Notes under the pieces: generated by a model
The model's database searches: none
Seen by the model: only the letters and a program-made list of their open reading frames with translations
What the model was told of the DNA's origin: nothing
Position numbers and translations under genes: made by a program
Part shown: positions 8,691 through 17,634 of the stretch, piece by piece
How the letters are laid out: each line of letters begins with the position of its first letter
Position numbering within the stretch: the stretch's first letter is position 1
Origin: Streptomyces sp. 1-11
GTDB lineage: Bacteria > Actinomycetota > Actinomycetes > Streptomycetales > Streptomycetaceae
Assembly: GCF_007176755.1 (NCBI RefSeq)
Contig: NZ_BJTV01000002.1
Span: 124,655 to 188,654, forward strand
Length of the DNA: 64,000 nt
Direction of reading: 5' to 3'

Positions 8691-9611
8691 CTATCCGACG
8701 TACCGCCGGGCCGGTGACGTCCGGCGTGCCCGCTCCAGCGCGGCGAGCCGCCGCTCCAGTTCCGGCGGCACCGGGTCGCGCTGGCGCAGCACCCAGGGCA
8801 GCCCGGCGGTGGCGCGGGCGAACGCGCGCGCGGAGGCGGCGTCGCGGGGCACCGTGCGCATCAGGTGCCCGGTGCGGCGCAGGGCCGACGGCAGGGGGCG
8901 GCGCAGCCAGGTGAACCACAGCGTGTTGCGGATCCCGAGGACGCGGCGCGCGGTGCTGTCGCGCAGCGGGGACGCCTGGTGGTGGACGGTGAGTTCCTCG
9001 GCGTAGGCGAGCCACCAGCCCTGCCGGAGCAGGTCGCAGGCGAGCAGTTCCTCCTCGCCGCCGAGCCACAGCCCGGGGTGGAAGCCGCCGCCGGCCCGGA
9101 AGGCGTCGGTGCGCAGCACGGTGGCGGCGGCGAGGAACGAGCCGAGCGCCGGGCCCGGCAGCCAGCCGGGGCCCGGCAGCGGCGATTCGCGCAGCTCGCG
9201 CACGACGGGATCCTCGGTGCCGTCCGGCTGGACGACGATCCGCGCGGTGACGGCCGCGAGGCCCGGCCGGGTGTCGAGCAGGTCGGCGGCGCGGCGCAGG
9301 CTGCCCGGCTCCCACCAGGAGTCGTCGTCGCAGAAGGCGACGTAGGGCGTGCGGACGTGGCGCACCGCCAGGTTGCGGCCGACGGCGCCGAGATTGCGGC
9401 CGGGCCGCAGCAGGGTCATCTCCGGGAAGTGCCGTGCGACGGCGTCGGCGGTGCCGTCGGCCGAGGCGTTGTCGGTGACGATCACCCGGGGCCGCTCGGG
9501 CAGCCGCCGGAGGCGGGCGAGGGTGCGCAGGAGTTCCTCACGGCGGTCGTGGGTGATCAGAACCACGGTCGTACGGCCGTCCGGGTTCTCCCGCGGCTGG
9601 GCGCGGGTCAT
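8691..9611 (-). CDS. Family 2 glycosyltransferase, last gene of the heptose operon
   Basis: A 306-residue GT-A type transferase. It opens with the nucleotide-binding strand TTVVLITHDRREELLRTL, has VTDNASADGT, and carries the metal-binding aspartate cluster FCDDDSWW at about residues 92-99 and LGGEEELLACDLLRQGW near the acceptor site. No membrane segment is clear. Its ATG overlaps the stop of the upstream gene as ATGA. It is a close paralog of that gene, as both share GRNLAVRH, RTPYVAF and DDDSWW, so the pair arose by duplication and probably adds successive sugars. Substrate unknown. Confidence 0.85.
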   Translation of the reverse strand: MTRAQPRENPDGRTTVVLITHDRREELLRTLARLRRLPERPRVIVTDNASADGTADAVARHFPEMTLLRPGRNLGAVGRNLAVRHVRTPYVAFCDDDSWWEPGSLRRAADLLDTRPGLAAVTARIVVQPDGTEDPVVRELRESPLPGPGWLPGPALGSFLAAATVLRTDAFRAGGGFHPGLWLGGEEELLACDLLRQGWWLAYAEELTVHHQASPLRDSTARRVLGIRNTLWFTWLRRPLPSALRRTGHLMRTVPRDAASARAFARATAGLPWVLRQRDPVPPELERRLAALERARRTSPARRYVG

Positions 9612-10534
9612 CGGGGCCCTCCGTCGGGATGCCGGTCGAGCAGGCGCGCGGCGTGTTCGACGTGCGGGGGCAGGGGGTGGCGCCGGGCGACGGCGGCGGG
9701 GAGCCTGGCGAGGGTCTCCCGCAGGGCCCGGCGGGCGCCGGGCCGGGCGGCGACGGCGGCCAGCGCCAGGTCGGCCCCGGCGCGCAGGGCGACGGGCCAC
9801 GGGCGGCGCAGGCAGGTGGTGAGCACGTGGTTGCGCCGGACGAGGCCGGCGCGGCCGGTGCGTCCCTCGGGGCCGGGGTGGTGGCGGGCGCACAGGGCGG
9901 GTTCGTAGGCGAGGCCCCAGCCGTCGGCCGCGAGGTCGTAGGCGAGCAGGGTCTCCTCGCCGCCGAAGAAGAGCAGCGGGTGGTAGCCGCCGGCGCGGAG
10001 GAAGGCCTCCCGGCGCACGACGCAGGCGCAGCCGAGGAAGCCGAGCACCGGGCGGCCGGGCAGGTCCGGTTCGCGGGGCAGGGGCGAGGCGGCGAGCACG
10101 GCGTTCAGCGGGTCCTCGGCGCCCCGCTCGCCGACCAGGGTGCGGGCGGCGAGCAGGCCGAGCCGGGGGTGCCGGTCGAGCAGGTCGGCCGCGTGGCGCA
10201 GGGAGCCGGCCGTCCACCAGGAGTCGTCGTCGCTGAAGGCGACGTAGGGGGTGCGGGCGTGCCGGACGGCCAGGTTGCGGCCGAGGGCGCCGGTGTTGGC
10301 GGCCGGCCGCAGCAGGCGGCTGACCGCGGGGTGGCCGTGCACCGCCCTGCGGGTGGTGTCGTCGCGGGAGTTGTCCACGACGATCACGGGCGGCCGTTCG
10401 GGCAGGGCGGCCAGGGCGTCGAGGGTGCGCAGCAGGCTCACGGACCGGTCGCGGGTGATGACGGCGACCGTGATCCTGGGGTCGGGTCCGGCGGTGGTCC
10501 GGCGGGTGGGTCCGGTGACCGGGTCAGCGCACAC
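9608..10534 (-). CDS. Family 2 glycosyltransferase (paralog of the downstream gene)
   Basis: A 308-residue GT-A transferase with ITVAVITRDRSVSLLRTL, VVDNSRDDTT, the metal-binding FSDDDSWW and FFGGEETLLAYDLAADGW. The GTG start (VCADPVTG) overlaps the end of the GT9 gene by 11 bases and has a G-rich stretch upstream; the start is uncertain within a few codons. About half the residues can be matched by eye with the next gene. It lies in the heptose operon, so it probably takes part in assembling the same glycan. Confidence 0.83.
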   Translation of the reverse strand: MCADPVTGPTRRTTAGPDPRITVAVITRDRSVSLLRTLDALAALPERPPVIVVDNSRDDTTRRAVHGHPAVSRLLRPAANTGALGRNLAVRHARTPYVAFSDDDSWWTAGSLRHAADLLDRHPRLGLLAARTLVGERGAEDPLNAVLAASPLPREPDLPGRPVLGFLGCACVVRREAFLRAGGYHPLLFFGGEETLLAYDLAADGWGLAYEPALCARHHPGPEGRTGRAGLVRRNHVLTTCLRRPWPVALRAGADLALAAVAARPGARRALRETLARLPAAVARRHPLPPHVEHAARLLDRHPDGGPR

Positions 10535-11528
10535 GGGCCGCCACCCCCGTCCCGAAGGCTCCCGGCGCCGCGGTGCGGGCCGGCCGGCCGCGCAGCCGCA
10601 GCAGGCAGGCGGCGGCGACCTCGCCGGTGTGGATGCGCAGCAGCCGGGCGTCCGGGCTCCGGCCGTGCGGGTCCCCGGGCGGGCCCGGTTTCCACAGGGC
10701 CAGGTGCGGGCCGCCGGGCGGCGGCCCCCACAGCCGCGGGGAGACGGGCCCGAACAGGGTGACCGACGGGGTGCCGTGGGCCACCGCGAGGTGGGCGATG
10801 CCGGTGTCGCCGCTGAGCACCAGGGACGCCCCGGCGACCAGCGCCGACAGCTCGGCCGGCGGCAGGCCGCCGGCCAGCACGTCGGAAGCGGGACTGCCAC
10901 CGCGCTCGGCGACGTACCGCACGAGGGCGTCCTCCCCCGGGCCGCCGGTCAGCACCACGCGGTGTCCGGCCGCGCGCAGGCACCTCACGACGGCGGCGAA
11001 CCGCTCCCCCGGCCAGCGGCGCGAGCCGGACGCGGCCCCGGGGTGCACCACGACCGCGCCGGGTGCCGGGGACGGCGTGGACGGAACGGGCAGACGCAGG
11101 TCGAGGGGGTCGGCCGGGATGCCGTGGGCCCGCAGGAAGCCGCACCAGCGGTCCCGTTCGTGGACGTGCGGCCGCCAGGGCGGGGCGTCCGGCAGGGCGT
11201 GGGCGAGCAGGCGGCGCGGGCGCAGGGCGGCCAGCGCGTCACGGCTCTCGGGGCCGTTGCCGTGCAGGTCGACCGCGACGTCCGGGGGCGGGCCCGGCCA
11301 GTGGGCGAGGGAGGGCACCGCCCGGCCCGGCGCCTCCGCCGGGAAGACCGCGTCGACCGCCCCGGTGGACAGGGCTGTGTCGGTCAGTCCGGGCGGCAGG
11401 GCGAGGACCACCCGGTGCCCGGGGAAGCCCCGCCGGATGCCGCGCAGCGCGGGCACCCCGGCGAGCAGGTCGCCGAGTCCCAGGGCGCGCAGCACCAGCA
11501 CGGTCGGGGGGCGCGGGGCGGGGCTCAC
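10524..11528 (-). CDS. GT9 heptosyltransferase-like glycosyltransferase
   Basis: A 334-residue GT-B enzyme of the ADP-heptose:LPS heptosyltransferase family (GT9). Family marks are the start LVLRALGLGDLLAGVPALRGIRR, the central VVVHPGAASGSRRWP (phosphate-binding region), VVLTGGPGED, and the C-terminal SGDTGIAHLAVAHGTPSVTLFGPVSP. GT9 enzymes transfer heptose from ADP-heptose. The gene directly follows hldE by 37 bases. LPS is absent in this organism type, so the acceptor must be something else. Confidence 0.88.
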   Translation of the reverse strand: MSPAPRPPTVLVLRALGLGDLLAGVPALRGIRRGFPGHRVVLALPPGLTDTALSTGAVDAVFPAEAPGRAVPSLAHWPGPPPDVAVDLHGNGPESRDALAALRPRRLLAHALPDAPPWRPHVHERDRWCGFLRAHGIPADPLDLRLPVPSTPSPAPGAVVVHPGAASGSRRWPGERFAAVVRCLRAAGHRVVLTGGPGEDALVRYVAERGGSPASDVLAGGLPPAELSALVAGASLVLSGDTGIAHLAVAHGTPSVTLFGPVSPRLWGPPPGGPHLALWKPGPPGDPHGRSPDARLLRIHTGEVAAACLLRLRGRPARTAAPGAFGTGVAARVR

Positions 11529-11565
11529 CGGAGCCGCCCCCCGGACGGCGGGCGTGGCGCGCGGG

Positions 11566-13002
11566 TCACCGGGCGGGCCCAGCGGTGCGGGCGGGCGCCA
11601 GGGCCGCGCGGCGCGCCAGGCCGGTGGTGGAACGGCCGTCGAGGTAGGGCAGCAGCAGGACCTGGCCGCCCCAGCTCTCCACCAGCGGCTGCTCGGGCAG
11701 CCGGGTCCGGGCGTAGTCGCCGCCCTTGGCCCAGATGTGCGGACGCAGCTCGCCGAGGACGCGTTCCGGTGTGTCCTCGTCGAAGACGGCGACCGCGTCG
11801 ACGCACTCCAGCGCGGTCAGCACGCGGACCCGGTCGGCCGCCGGGACCAGGGGGCGGCCGCCGCCCTTGCGCCGGCGCACGGAGTCGTCGGAGTTGACGC
11901 AGACGATCAGGCAGTCGCCGGCCCGGCGCGCGGCCTGCAGCAGGGCGACGTGGCCGGCGTGCAGCAGGTCGAAGCAGCCGCCCGCGGCGACCACGGTGCC
12001 GCCCGCCGCCCGGACCCGTGCGGCGGTGCGCCGGGCGCCGGCCGCGGGATCCTCGCCGGCCGGCCGCTCCGGTGGCGTGTCCGGCGCCTCGGGCACGGCG
12101 ACCGCGCGGGCGCCGCCCTCGGCGACGTACCGGGTGGCGGCGTGCACGGCGGCCTGCACGGCCGCCTCGGTGAGCGCGCCGTCGGCGAGCAGCCCGGCGG
12201 CGGACGCGGCGAACCGGTCCCCGGCCCCGCAGGGGTCGCCCGCCGCGGTGGCCGGTGCCGGCACCAGCAGGGGGTTCTCGCCGTACGACAGCAGCGCGCC
12301 GCGTTCGCCCAGGGTGACCGCGACGGCGTGCGCGCGCCAGGCCCGGGCGAGCGCGCCGGCGTCCCGGGCGGCGGTACGCAGCACGCCCCCGTCGCCGGGC
12401 TCGGCGCCGGGGTCGCCGTCCAGCCGCCCGGTGAGCGCCCGGGCCTCCGGTGCGGAGGGGGTGGCGAGCCGCACGCCGGGCACCGGTGCACCGCCCCGCA
12501 CGTGCGGGTCCCACACCACGGGCACCCGCGCGGCGGCGCCGGCCAGCGCCTCGCTCAGCACCTCGGCGGTGCCCCGGCCGTAGTCGGCGACCAGGACGGC
12601 GTCCGCCGCGCGGACCGCGGCCGCGGCGGTCCGGGTCGCCCCGCGGGCGCGTCCGTCGCCGTCGTCGAGGCGGAGCAGCGGCCGGTCTCCGGCGAGCACC
12701 CGTGTCTTGCTGCTGAGTTCGCCGTCCAGCGGAAGCTCGACCAGGTCGACGCGCCCGGCCAGCAGGTCCCGCAGGACGCCGCTGGACCCGTCGTCGCCGA
12801 GGGCGGTGACGAGGGTGACCGGGCGGCCGTCGGCGGCGGCCAGGCAGGCGGCGAGGGCCGCGCCGCCCGGGCGGGAGCTGCGCCGGGCGCCGTGCACCAC
12901 CGGCACGGGCGCGTCGGGAGCGAGCCGCTCGGCCCGGCCGCACAGGTCGTGGTCGAGCAGCGCGTCCCCGACGACGACCAGCGGGGTACGGGGGGTGTTC
13001 AT
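11566..13002 (-). CDS. hldE: Bifunctional heptose-7-phosphate kinase / heptose-1-phosphate adenylyltransferase
   Basis: A 478-residue two-domain protein, the same length as E. coli HldE (477). Residues 1-310 form a PfkB/ribokinase-like kinase with RPGGAALAACLAA and the catalytic GDPCGAGDRFAAS motif. Residues 340-478 form a nucleotidyltransferase with GCFDLLHAGHVALL and the NSDDSVRRRKGGGRPL loop typical of RfaE2. It should phosphorylate D-glycero-D-manno-heptose 7-phosphate at O1 and later make ADP-heptose, the donor for GT9 enzymes. The ATG has AAGGAG five bases upstream and overlaps the gmhA stop. With gmhA and gmhB it completes the route to ADP-D-glycero-D-manno-heptose. Confidence 0.93.
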   Translation of the reverse strand: MNTPRTPLVVVGDALLDHDLCGRAERLAPDAPVPVVHGARRSSRPGGAALAACLAAADGRPVTLVTALGDDGSSGVLRDLLAGRVDLVELPLDGELSSKTRVLAGDRPLLRLDDGDGRARGATRTAAAAVRAADAVLVADYGRGTAEVLSEALAGAAARVPVVWDPHVRGGAPVPGVRLATPSAPEARALTGRLDGDPGAEPGDGGVLRTAARDAGALARAWRAHAVAVTLGERGALLSYGENPLLVPAPATAAGDPCGAGDRFAASAAGLLADGALTEAAVQAAVHAATRYVAEGGARAVAVPEAPDTPPERPAGEDPAAGARRTAARVRAAGGTVVAAGGCFDLLHAGHVALLQAARRAGDCLIVCVNSDDSVRRRKGGGRPLVPAADRVRVLTALECVDAVAVFDEDTPERVLGELRPHIWAKGGDYARTRLPEQPLVESWGGQVLLLPYLDGRSTTGLARRAALAPARTAGPAR

Positions 13003-13844
13003 GCGTCTCCTTCCGCGCGACGCGGCCGGGTACCCACGGTGCGCGGGCCCACCGGCAGGCCGGCGGGGCGGGCCGCGGGGCCGCCTGGGCCGTCCGGCCG
13101 GGCGCCGTCCACCCGGCCTTCCGTCCGGGCGCCCGCCCGCCCGTTGGCGCCGGGCCGGCCGTCGCCCCGGTGCGAAGGGGCGGGCCGGCCGTCGCCCCGG
13201 TGCGAGGTGGCGGGCCGGCCGTCGTCCCGGGCGTCCGCCGGGTGGTCCGCCGCACGCGCCGTCGCGGCCGGCTCGCCGCTTGCGACCGCCTGGTCGAAGG
13301 ACTCGCAGAGCATGTGCACCGCGACCAGGTGCAGCTCCTGCACGGTGGCGGCCACCGGCGCGTCCACGCACAGCGAGTCGTCCGCCGCCAGGTGCAGCGG
13401 GTTCGGGGCCCGGCCGGTCAGCGCCCAGACGGTCATGCCGAGCCGGTGCGCACGGTCGGCCGCGGCCAGCAGGTTGGCGCTGGCGCCGCTGGTGGACAGC
13501 AGCATCAGCACGTCGCCGGGACGGCCGTGCGCGGCGGTCTGGCGGGCGAACACCTCCTGGACGCCGTAGTCGTTGGCGATCGCGGTGGTGGAGGAGGTGT
13601 CGGCGTGCAGGGCGAGCGCGGAGAACGGCGCGCGGTCGTCGCGGTAGCGGCCCACGAGCTCGGCGGTGAGGTGCTGGGCCTGGGCGGCGCTGCCGCCGTT
13701 GCCCGCGACGAGCAGCCGGCCTCCCGCGCTCAGCCGCCGGGCCAGTTCGGCGCCCCAGCGTTCGATGAGGGAGCCCTGCTCGCGGAAGGTCTCCAGGGCC
13801 TTCATCAGATCGTCGCAGTGAGCGGTGTCGGTGACGGTCTTCAT
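12999..13844 (-). CDS. gmhA: Sedoheptulose-7-phosphate isomerase GmhA with a disordered tail
   Basis: Residues 1-195 match GmhA, a SIS-fold isomerase making D-glycero-D-manno-heptose 7-phosphate from sedoheptulose 7-phosphate. Visible are LLVAGNGGSAAQAQHLTAEL (the histidine and glutamate are zinc ligands), SSTTAIANDYG, STSGASANLL and the metal-site segment QELHLVAVHMLCE. E. coli GmhA has 192 residues, while this product has 281: a tail of about 85 residues rich in Gly, Arg, Pro and Asp, including three 10-residue repeats of the form DGRPAPSHRG. Start ATG at 13844 fits the family start MKTVTDTAHCDDL. The stop overlaps the hldE ATG. Confidence 0.9.
   Translation of the reverse strand: MKTVTDTAHCDDLMKALETFREQGSLIERWGAELARRLSAGGRLLVAGNGGSAAQAQHLTAELVGRYRDDRAPFSALALHADTSSTTAIANDYGVQEVFARQTAAHGRPGDVLMLLSTSGASANLLAAADRAHRLGMTVWALTGRAPNPLHLAADDSLCVDAPVAATVQELHLVAVHMLCESFDQAVASGEPAATARAADHPADARDDGRPATSHRGDGRPAPSHRGDGRPGANGRAGARTEGRVDGARPDGPGGPAARPAGLPVGPRTVGTRPRRAEGDA
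13151..13240 (-). repeat. Three 30-base tandem repeats inside gmhA
   Basis: Units at 13151-13180, 13181-13210 and 13211-13240 begin CGGGCCGGCCGTCG. The first two differ at only three or four positions and the third has drifted in its second half. Thirty bases is ten codons, so the gmhA frame is kept. Slippage is the likely origin. Confidence 0.85.
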
Positions 13845-13857
13845 CGGACGGCTCCCT

Positions 13858-15096
13858 TCATCGGACGACTTCCGAGAGCGAGGGCATCGAGGACACGGCG
13901 CCGTACGCCCGGGCCACGCCGTCGGCCACGCGGTCCCAGGTGTAGTGGGCCAGCACCCGCTCGCGGCCCGCGGCGCCGAGGCGGCCGAGCCGGTCCGGGT
14001 CCGCCAGCAGCCCGCGGACGACGGCGCCGAGGTGGTGGTGGTCGTCGTCGGCCGGGACGAGGACACCGGTCGCGCCGTCCACGACCGTGTCGAGCTGGCC
14101 GCCCACGGCGGTCGCGACGACCGGGGTGGCGCAGGCCATGGCCTCGAGCGGCACGATGCCGAAGGGCTCGTAGCGGGGCAGCGACAGCACCAGGTCGGCG
14201 CCCGCCATCAGGCGGGGCATCCGGGTCCGGCCGACCCCGCCGAGCAGGGTCACCCGGTCGGTGACGCCGTACTCGCCGGCGATGGCGTGCAGCCGCCGTG
14301 CCTCCGGTTCGGCACCCAGCAGGTCCGCCTCGGGCCCGCCGGCGACCAGGAGTTCGGCGTCGGGTATCCCGGCGAGGGCGCGGATGGCGCGGTCGAAGCC
14401 CTTGCGGGGCACGAGCCGGCCCACGGCGAGCAGCCGCCGGCGGCCGCCGGGCAGGGTCCGCGGGCGGTCGGACGGCGCGAACTGGTCGGGGTCCACTCCA
14501 CAGGGCACGACCGTGACGCGGTCCTCCGGCAGCCCCATGGCCCGCAGTTCGGCCACCTCGTCGGAGCAGGTGGCGATGATCCGCGCGCACTCGTGGCCGA
14601 CGGCCTCCTCGATCGCGAGGCGCTCGGGCGGGCTGGTGTCGTCGGCGCCCTGGTAGCGCTTCTTGACGGTGCCGAGGGCGTGGTAGGTCTGCACGACGGG
14701 GATGCCCAGGCCCCGGGTCCCGGTCAGGGCGGCGAGTCCCGACATCCAGAAGTGGGCGTGCACCACGTCGGGCGGGTCGGCGGCCCACTGCCGGGCCAGG
14801 AAGGCCCCGAACTCCGCCATGTGGGGCAGCAGTTCATCCTTGGGCACGGGCGCGGGCGGTCCGGCGGGCACATGCACCACCTGGACGCCGTCGATGAGGG
14901 TCATCCGGTCCGGCAGGCCGGTGGAGTCCCGCCGGGTGTACACCGTGACCCGGTACCCCTTCCTGGCGAGCTGCCGGGCCACCTGCGCCACGTACACGTT
15001 CTGGCCGCCCGCGTCCGGTCCGCCGAGCGCGGCCAGGGGGCTGGCGTGCTCGGAGACCATGGCGACGCGCCCGGCCGGGGACAGTGTGCGGCTCAT
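13858..15096 (-). CDS. Family 4 glycosyltransferase (MshA / sucrose-phosphate-synthase-like)
   Basis: A 412-residue GT-B retaining transferase. The N-terminal half has MVSEHASPLAALGGPDAGGQNVYV cut by the glycine-rich donor loop, and DVVHAHFWMSGLAAL. The C-terminal half has LLAVGRLVPRKGFDRAI (the K is a nucleotide ligand), and SLPRYEPFGIVPLEAMACATPVV with the E-x7-E motif of GT4. The N-terminus resembles MshA and sucrose synthase-type enzymes. A strong AAGGAGG sits before the ATG, which overlaps the upstream stop as ATGA. It sits mid-operon between gmhA and another transferase. Donor sugar unknown. Confidence 0.88.
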   Translation of the reverse strand: MSRTLSPAGRVAMVSEHASPLAALGGPDAGGQNVYVAQVARQLARKGYRVTVYTRRDSTGLPDRMTLIDGVQVVHVPAGPPAPVPKDELLPHMAEFGAFLARQWAADPPDVVHAHFWMSGLAALTGTRGLGIPVVQTYHALGTVKKRYQGADDTSPPERLAIEEAVGHECARIIATCSDEVAELRAMGLPEDRVTVVPCGVDPDQFAPSDRPRTLPGGRRRLLAVGRLVPRKGFDRAIRALAGIPDAELLVAGGPEADLLGAEPEARRLHAIAGEYGVTDRVTLLGGVGRTRMPRLMAGADLVLSLPRYEPFGIVPLEAMACATPVVATAVGGQLDTVVDGATGVLVPADDDHHHLGAVVRGLLADPDRLGRLGAAGRERVLAHYTWDRVADGVARAYGAVSSMPSLSEVVR

Positions 15097-16055
15097 CGGG
15101 TGACCTCCTTGATCAGGCGCTCCCAGTCGTCGAGGAAGCGCCGCTCTCCGTAGCGGGCCAGCGCCGCGGCGCGGGCCGCCCGCCCGGTCAGGCGGGCGTG
15201 CTCGGGTTCGGCGAGGAACGTCCGTACGGCGTCCTCCAGGACGTCGAGCCGGTTGGAGACCACGCCGGCGCCGGCGGGTACCGCCTCGCGGACCTCGGTG
15301 GTGTCCAGGGCGACCACCGGCATGCCCAGGAGCATGGCCTCCAGCAGGGACAGGCCGAGCGAGGTCCAGCGCACCGGGTGCAGGTACAGCCGGCAGCGGG
15401 CCATCTCCCGGTGCAGCTCGCTCTGGGGCAGGTCCCGGACGCGGCAGCGTGCGGCGGGCAGGCCGAGGTGTCCGGCGAGCCCTTCGGTGCGCATCCCGAA
15501 GACGTCGAGGGGCGCCGAGCGGGCGAACCGGGGCAGCAGGTCGGTTCCGGTGGTGCGGCCCCGGCGCACGGGGTCGTTGACCACGACCGCGGCGCGGCGC
15601 TCGGTGCCGGTCCAGCGGTGGCCGGGGTCGATGACGCCGTGCTCCACGACCTCGGTCGGGGCCCTGCCGTTGTCCCACATCAGCCGGTTGAAGTGGGTGA
15701 CGTGGACGACGGGGATCCGGGTCTGCCCGGCGAGCGGATGGGGCTGGCGCTCCGGGGAGGCGTCGGGGCTGTTGTGCTCGACGTACACGGCGGGCACGTC
15801 GACGTCGGGCCGGCGGCCGGTCCACCGCCGGGCGAGGTCGATCTCGTGCGGACGCTGCAGCACCATGAGGTCGATGCGGGCGTCGCGCAGTTCCCGGGGG
15901 GTCCGTTCGAGCACCGTGCCGGGCCAGTCCCAGGTGACAGCGCGGCCCAGGCCGTCCGGCCCGCGGTCCTCGGTGACCGGGACCAGATAGGTGTGCGGGC
16001 CCTGCACGAAGGCCGTGAGCCAGGATCCGTGCACGTGCCAGACGAGGATGTTCAT
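15093..16055 (-). CDS. Glycosyltransferase, GT-B type, GT4-like C-terminus
   Basis: A 320-residue protein beginning MNILVWHVHGSWLTAFVQG. The C-terminal half has CRLYLHPVRWTSLGLSLLEAM and LGMPVVALDTTEVREAVPAG, which match the nucleotide-sugar site of GT4-type transferases, including the E of the LLEAM motif. The N-terminal half has VYVEHNSPDASPE and VVHVTHFNRLMWDNG, as in bacterial EPS transferases. Start and stop both overlap neighbours by ATGA, and GGAG precedes the start. It probably adds one sugar in the operon's product. Confidence 0.8.
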   Translation of the reverse strand: MNILVWHVHGSWLTAFVQGPHTYLVPVTEDRGPDGLGRAVTWDWPGTVLERTPRELRDARIDLMVLQRPHEIDLARRWTGRRPDVDVPAVYVEHNSPDASPERQPHPLAGQTRIPVVHVTHFNRLMWDNGRAPTEVVEHGVIDPGHRWTGTERRAAVVVNDPVRRGRTTGTDLLPRFARSAPLDVFGMRTEGLAGHLGLPAARCRVRDLPQSELHREMARCRLYLHPVRWTSLGLSLLEAMLLGMPVVALDTTEVREAVPAGAGVVSNRLDVLEDAVRTFLAEPEHARLTGRAARAAALARYGERRFLDDWERLIKEVTR

Positions 16056-17062
16056 GACTGCCGCTCCTGGATGAGCTTGTGGACCGCGCGCACCACGTCC
16101 TGTCCGGTGACCTCGTCCAGGCAGGGGTGGCCGGGCACCGGGCAGACCAGCGCCCTGGTGTCCGCGCACGGCGCCGACTGGTCGCCGAGAAGGATGACGG
16201 GGACGCCATAGGGCGCCCAGCGGCCGGCCGGGACCACGGGCGCGAACAGCGACACGACGGGGGTGCCGACCGCGGCCGCCAGATGGGCCGGGCCGGTGTT
16301 GGCGCTCACCACGACGTCGGCCGTGCGCAGCACGCCGGCCAGGGTGCGCGGGGTGGTCCGGCCGCCGAGGTCCACGGCCAGGCCGGCGCTCACCCGGCGG
16401 GTGAGTGCGGTCTCGTCCGGCCCGCCGGTGACGACGACGCGGTGCCCGGCGTCGGCCAGCAGCGCGACCGCCTCCTCGCAACGGTGGGGGCTCCAGGCGC
16501 GGGCGGGGGCGGTAGCGCCGGGGTGCAGCACCACGTAGGGGCCGTGGCCGGTCAGGGCGTCGGTGTCCGGCGGCGGCAGGACCCGCAGGCGGCCGTCGTC
16601 GTGGGCCGGGAGCGGGAAGCCCATGGCCGCGGCGGTGTCCAGGGCCGCCTCGGTCTCGTGCCGGCCCGCCCGCCGCCGGTGGCGGACGTCCAGCAGCCGG
16701 CCGGGGTGGTCGGTGCTGTCGGCGCCTATGTGCCCGATGCCCGCGAGGCGCAGCACGAGCGCGGTCGGCAGGGGGCTCTGGTGGAAGGAGGTGAGGATCA
16801 GGGCGGAGTCGAAGGCGGCCTCGCGCAGCCGCTCGGTCAGCGCGCCGATGCCGGCGGCGTCGACGGGGGGCGGGTCGAAGCCCTCCCAGGGGGCCTCCCA
16901 CACCAGCACCTCGTCGACGCCGGGCAGCAGCCGGGCGGCCTCGGCGCCGCGCGGCCCGCACAGCATGGCCACGTGCGCGCAGTGCGCGGCGACGGCTCGC
17001 ACGGCGGGACCGGCGAGGAGCACGTCCCCGAAGCTGTCGAGCCGGACGACGAGCGTCTTCAC
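16052..17062 (-). CDS. GT9 heptosyltransferase-like glycosyltransferase
   Basis: A second GT9 enzyme, 336 residues. It shows LVVRLDSFGDVLLAGPAVRAVA at the N-terminus, ILTSFHQSPLPTALVLRLAGI, VVLHPGATAPARAWSPHR in the middle, VVVTGGPDETAL and the C-terminal SANTGPAHLAAAVGTPVVSLF. GT9 members use ADP-heptose. It is only distantly similar to the GT9 gene at 10524, so the two may act on different acceptors. The GTG start overlaps the gmhB stop as GTGA, with GGGAGG upstream. Confidence 0.88.
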   Translation of the reverse strand: MKTLVVRLDSFGDVLLAGPAVRAVAAHCAHVAMLCGPRGAEAARLLPGVDEVLVWEAPWEGFDPPPVDAAGIGALTERLREAAFDSALILTSFHQSPLPTALVLRLAGIGHIGADSTDHPGRLLDVRHRRRAGRHETEAALDTAAAMGFPLPAHDDGRLRVLPPPDTDALTGHGPYVVLHPGATAPARAWSPHRCEEAVALLADAGHRVVVTGGPDETALTRRVSAGLAVDLGGRTTPRTLAGVLRTADVVVSANTGPAHLAAAVGTPVVSLFAPVVPAGRWAPYGVPVILLGDQSAPCADTRALVCPVPGHPCLDEVTGQDVVRAVHKLIQERQS

Positions 17063-17634
17063 GTGGACCGCCTCCCGTCCTGGGCGTGGCCGTCGCGCGC
17101 CGGTGCGCCCAGCGCCGTGCACACCGCGGTGAGGACGTCGGGGGCGCTCTGCGCGGCGAAGCGCCGCACCTCGGCGGGCGCGGTGGCCGCGTTGGGAACG
17201 AGCACGCCCCGGGCGCCCGCAGCCCGGGCGGCCAGCAGGTCGGCGGCGATGTCGCCGATCACCAGGCACCGGTCCGGGCGGACGCGCAGGCGGGCGGCGG
17301 CCGCGAGGACGAGGCCCGGGCGGGGCTTGCGGCAGGCGCAGCCGGCTTCCGGGGCGTGCGGGCAGTAGATCCAGGCGCCGAGGCCGCCGAGGAGTTCGTC
17401 CGCCCGCTCGTTGACGGCGCGGACCTGCTCGGCGGTGAGCAGGCCGCGCCCGATGCCCGACTGGTTGCTGATCACGGCGGTGGCGAGCCCGGCGCCGCGG
17501 GCGAGCGCCACCGCCTCGGCGGCGCCGGGCAGCGGGCGGACCCGGTCGGGGTCGCCGTTGTAAGGGACGTCCGCGACGAGGGTGCCGTCGCGGTCGAACA
17601 GGACGGCGCCGAGGGGCGGCCGGGCCGTGCTCAC
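17059..17634 (-). CDS. gmhB: D-glycero-D-manno-heptose 1,7-bisphosphate phosphatase (HAD)
   Basis: A 191-residue HAD phosphatase. Motif I is FDRDGTLV with aspartates at residues 14 and 16; motif II is ISNQSG; the zinc loop CPHAPEAGCACRKP has the C-x-H-x5-C-x-C pattern diagnostic of GmhB; later comes LVIGDIAADLLAARAAGA. It removes the 7-phosphate between the two HldE steps. The GTG start overlaps the previous stop as GTGA. Together with gmhA and hldE in the same operon it makes the ADP-heptose assignment firm. Confidence 0.92.
   Translation of the reverse strand: MSTARPPLGAVLFDRDGTLVADVPYNGDPDRVRPLPGAAEAVALARGAGLATAVISNQSGIGRGLLTAEQVRAVNERADELLGGLGAWIYCPHAPEAGCACRKPRPGLVLAAAARLRVRPDRCLVIGDIAADLLAARAAGARGVLVPNAATAPAEVRRFAAQSAPDVLTAVCTALGAPARDGHAQDGRRST

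Noticed and set aside
13151..13240. CRISPR-like repeats
   Set aside because: The units are head-to-tail with no spacers and keep the gmhA reading frame. The repeats at 38072 and 27150 also lack spacers.
11525..13255. A 576-codon open frame overlapping hldE
   Set aside because: Arg/Gly/Pro-rich antisense-type composition without motifs; the hldE frame has full kinase and nucleotidyltransferase motifs.
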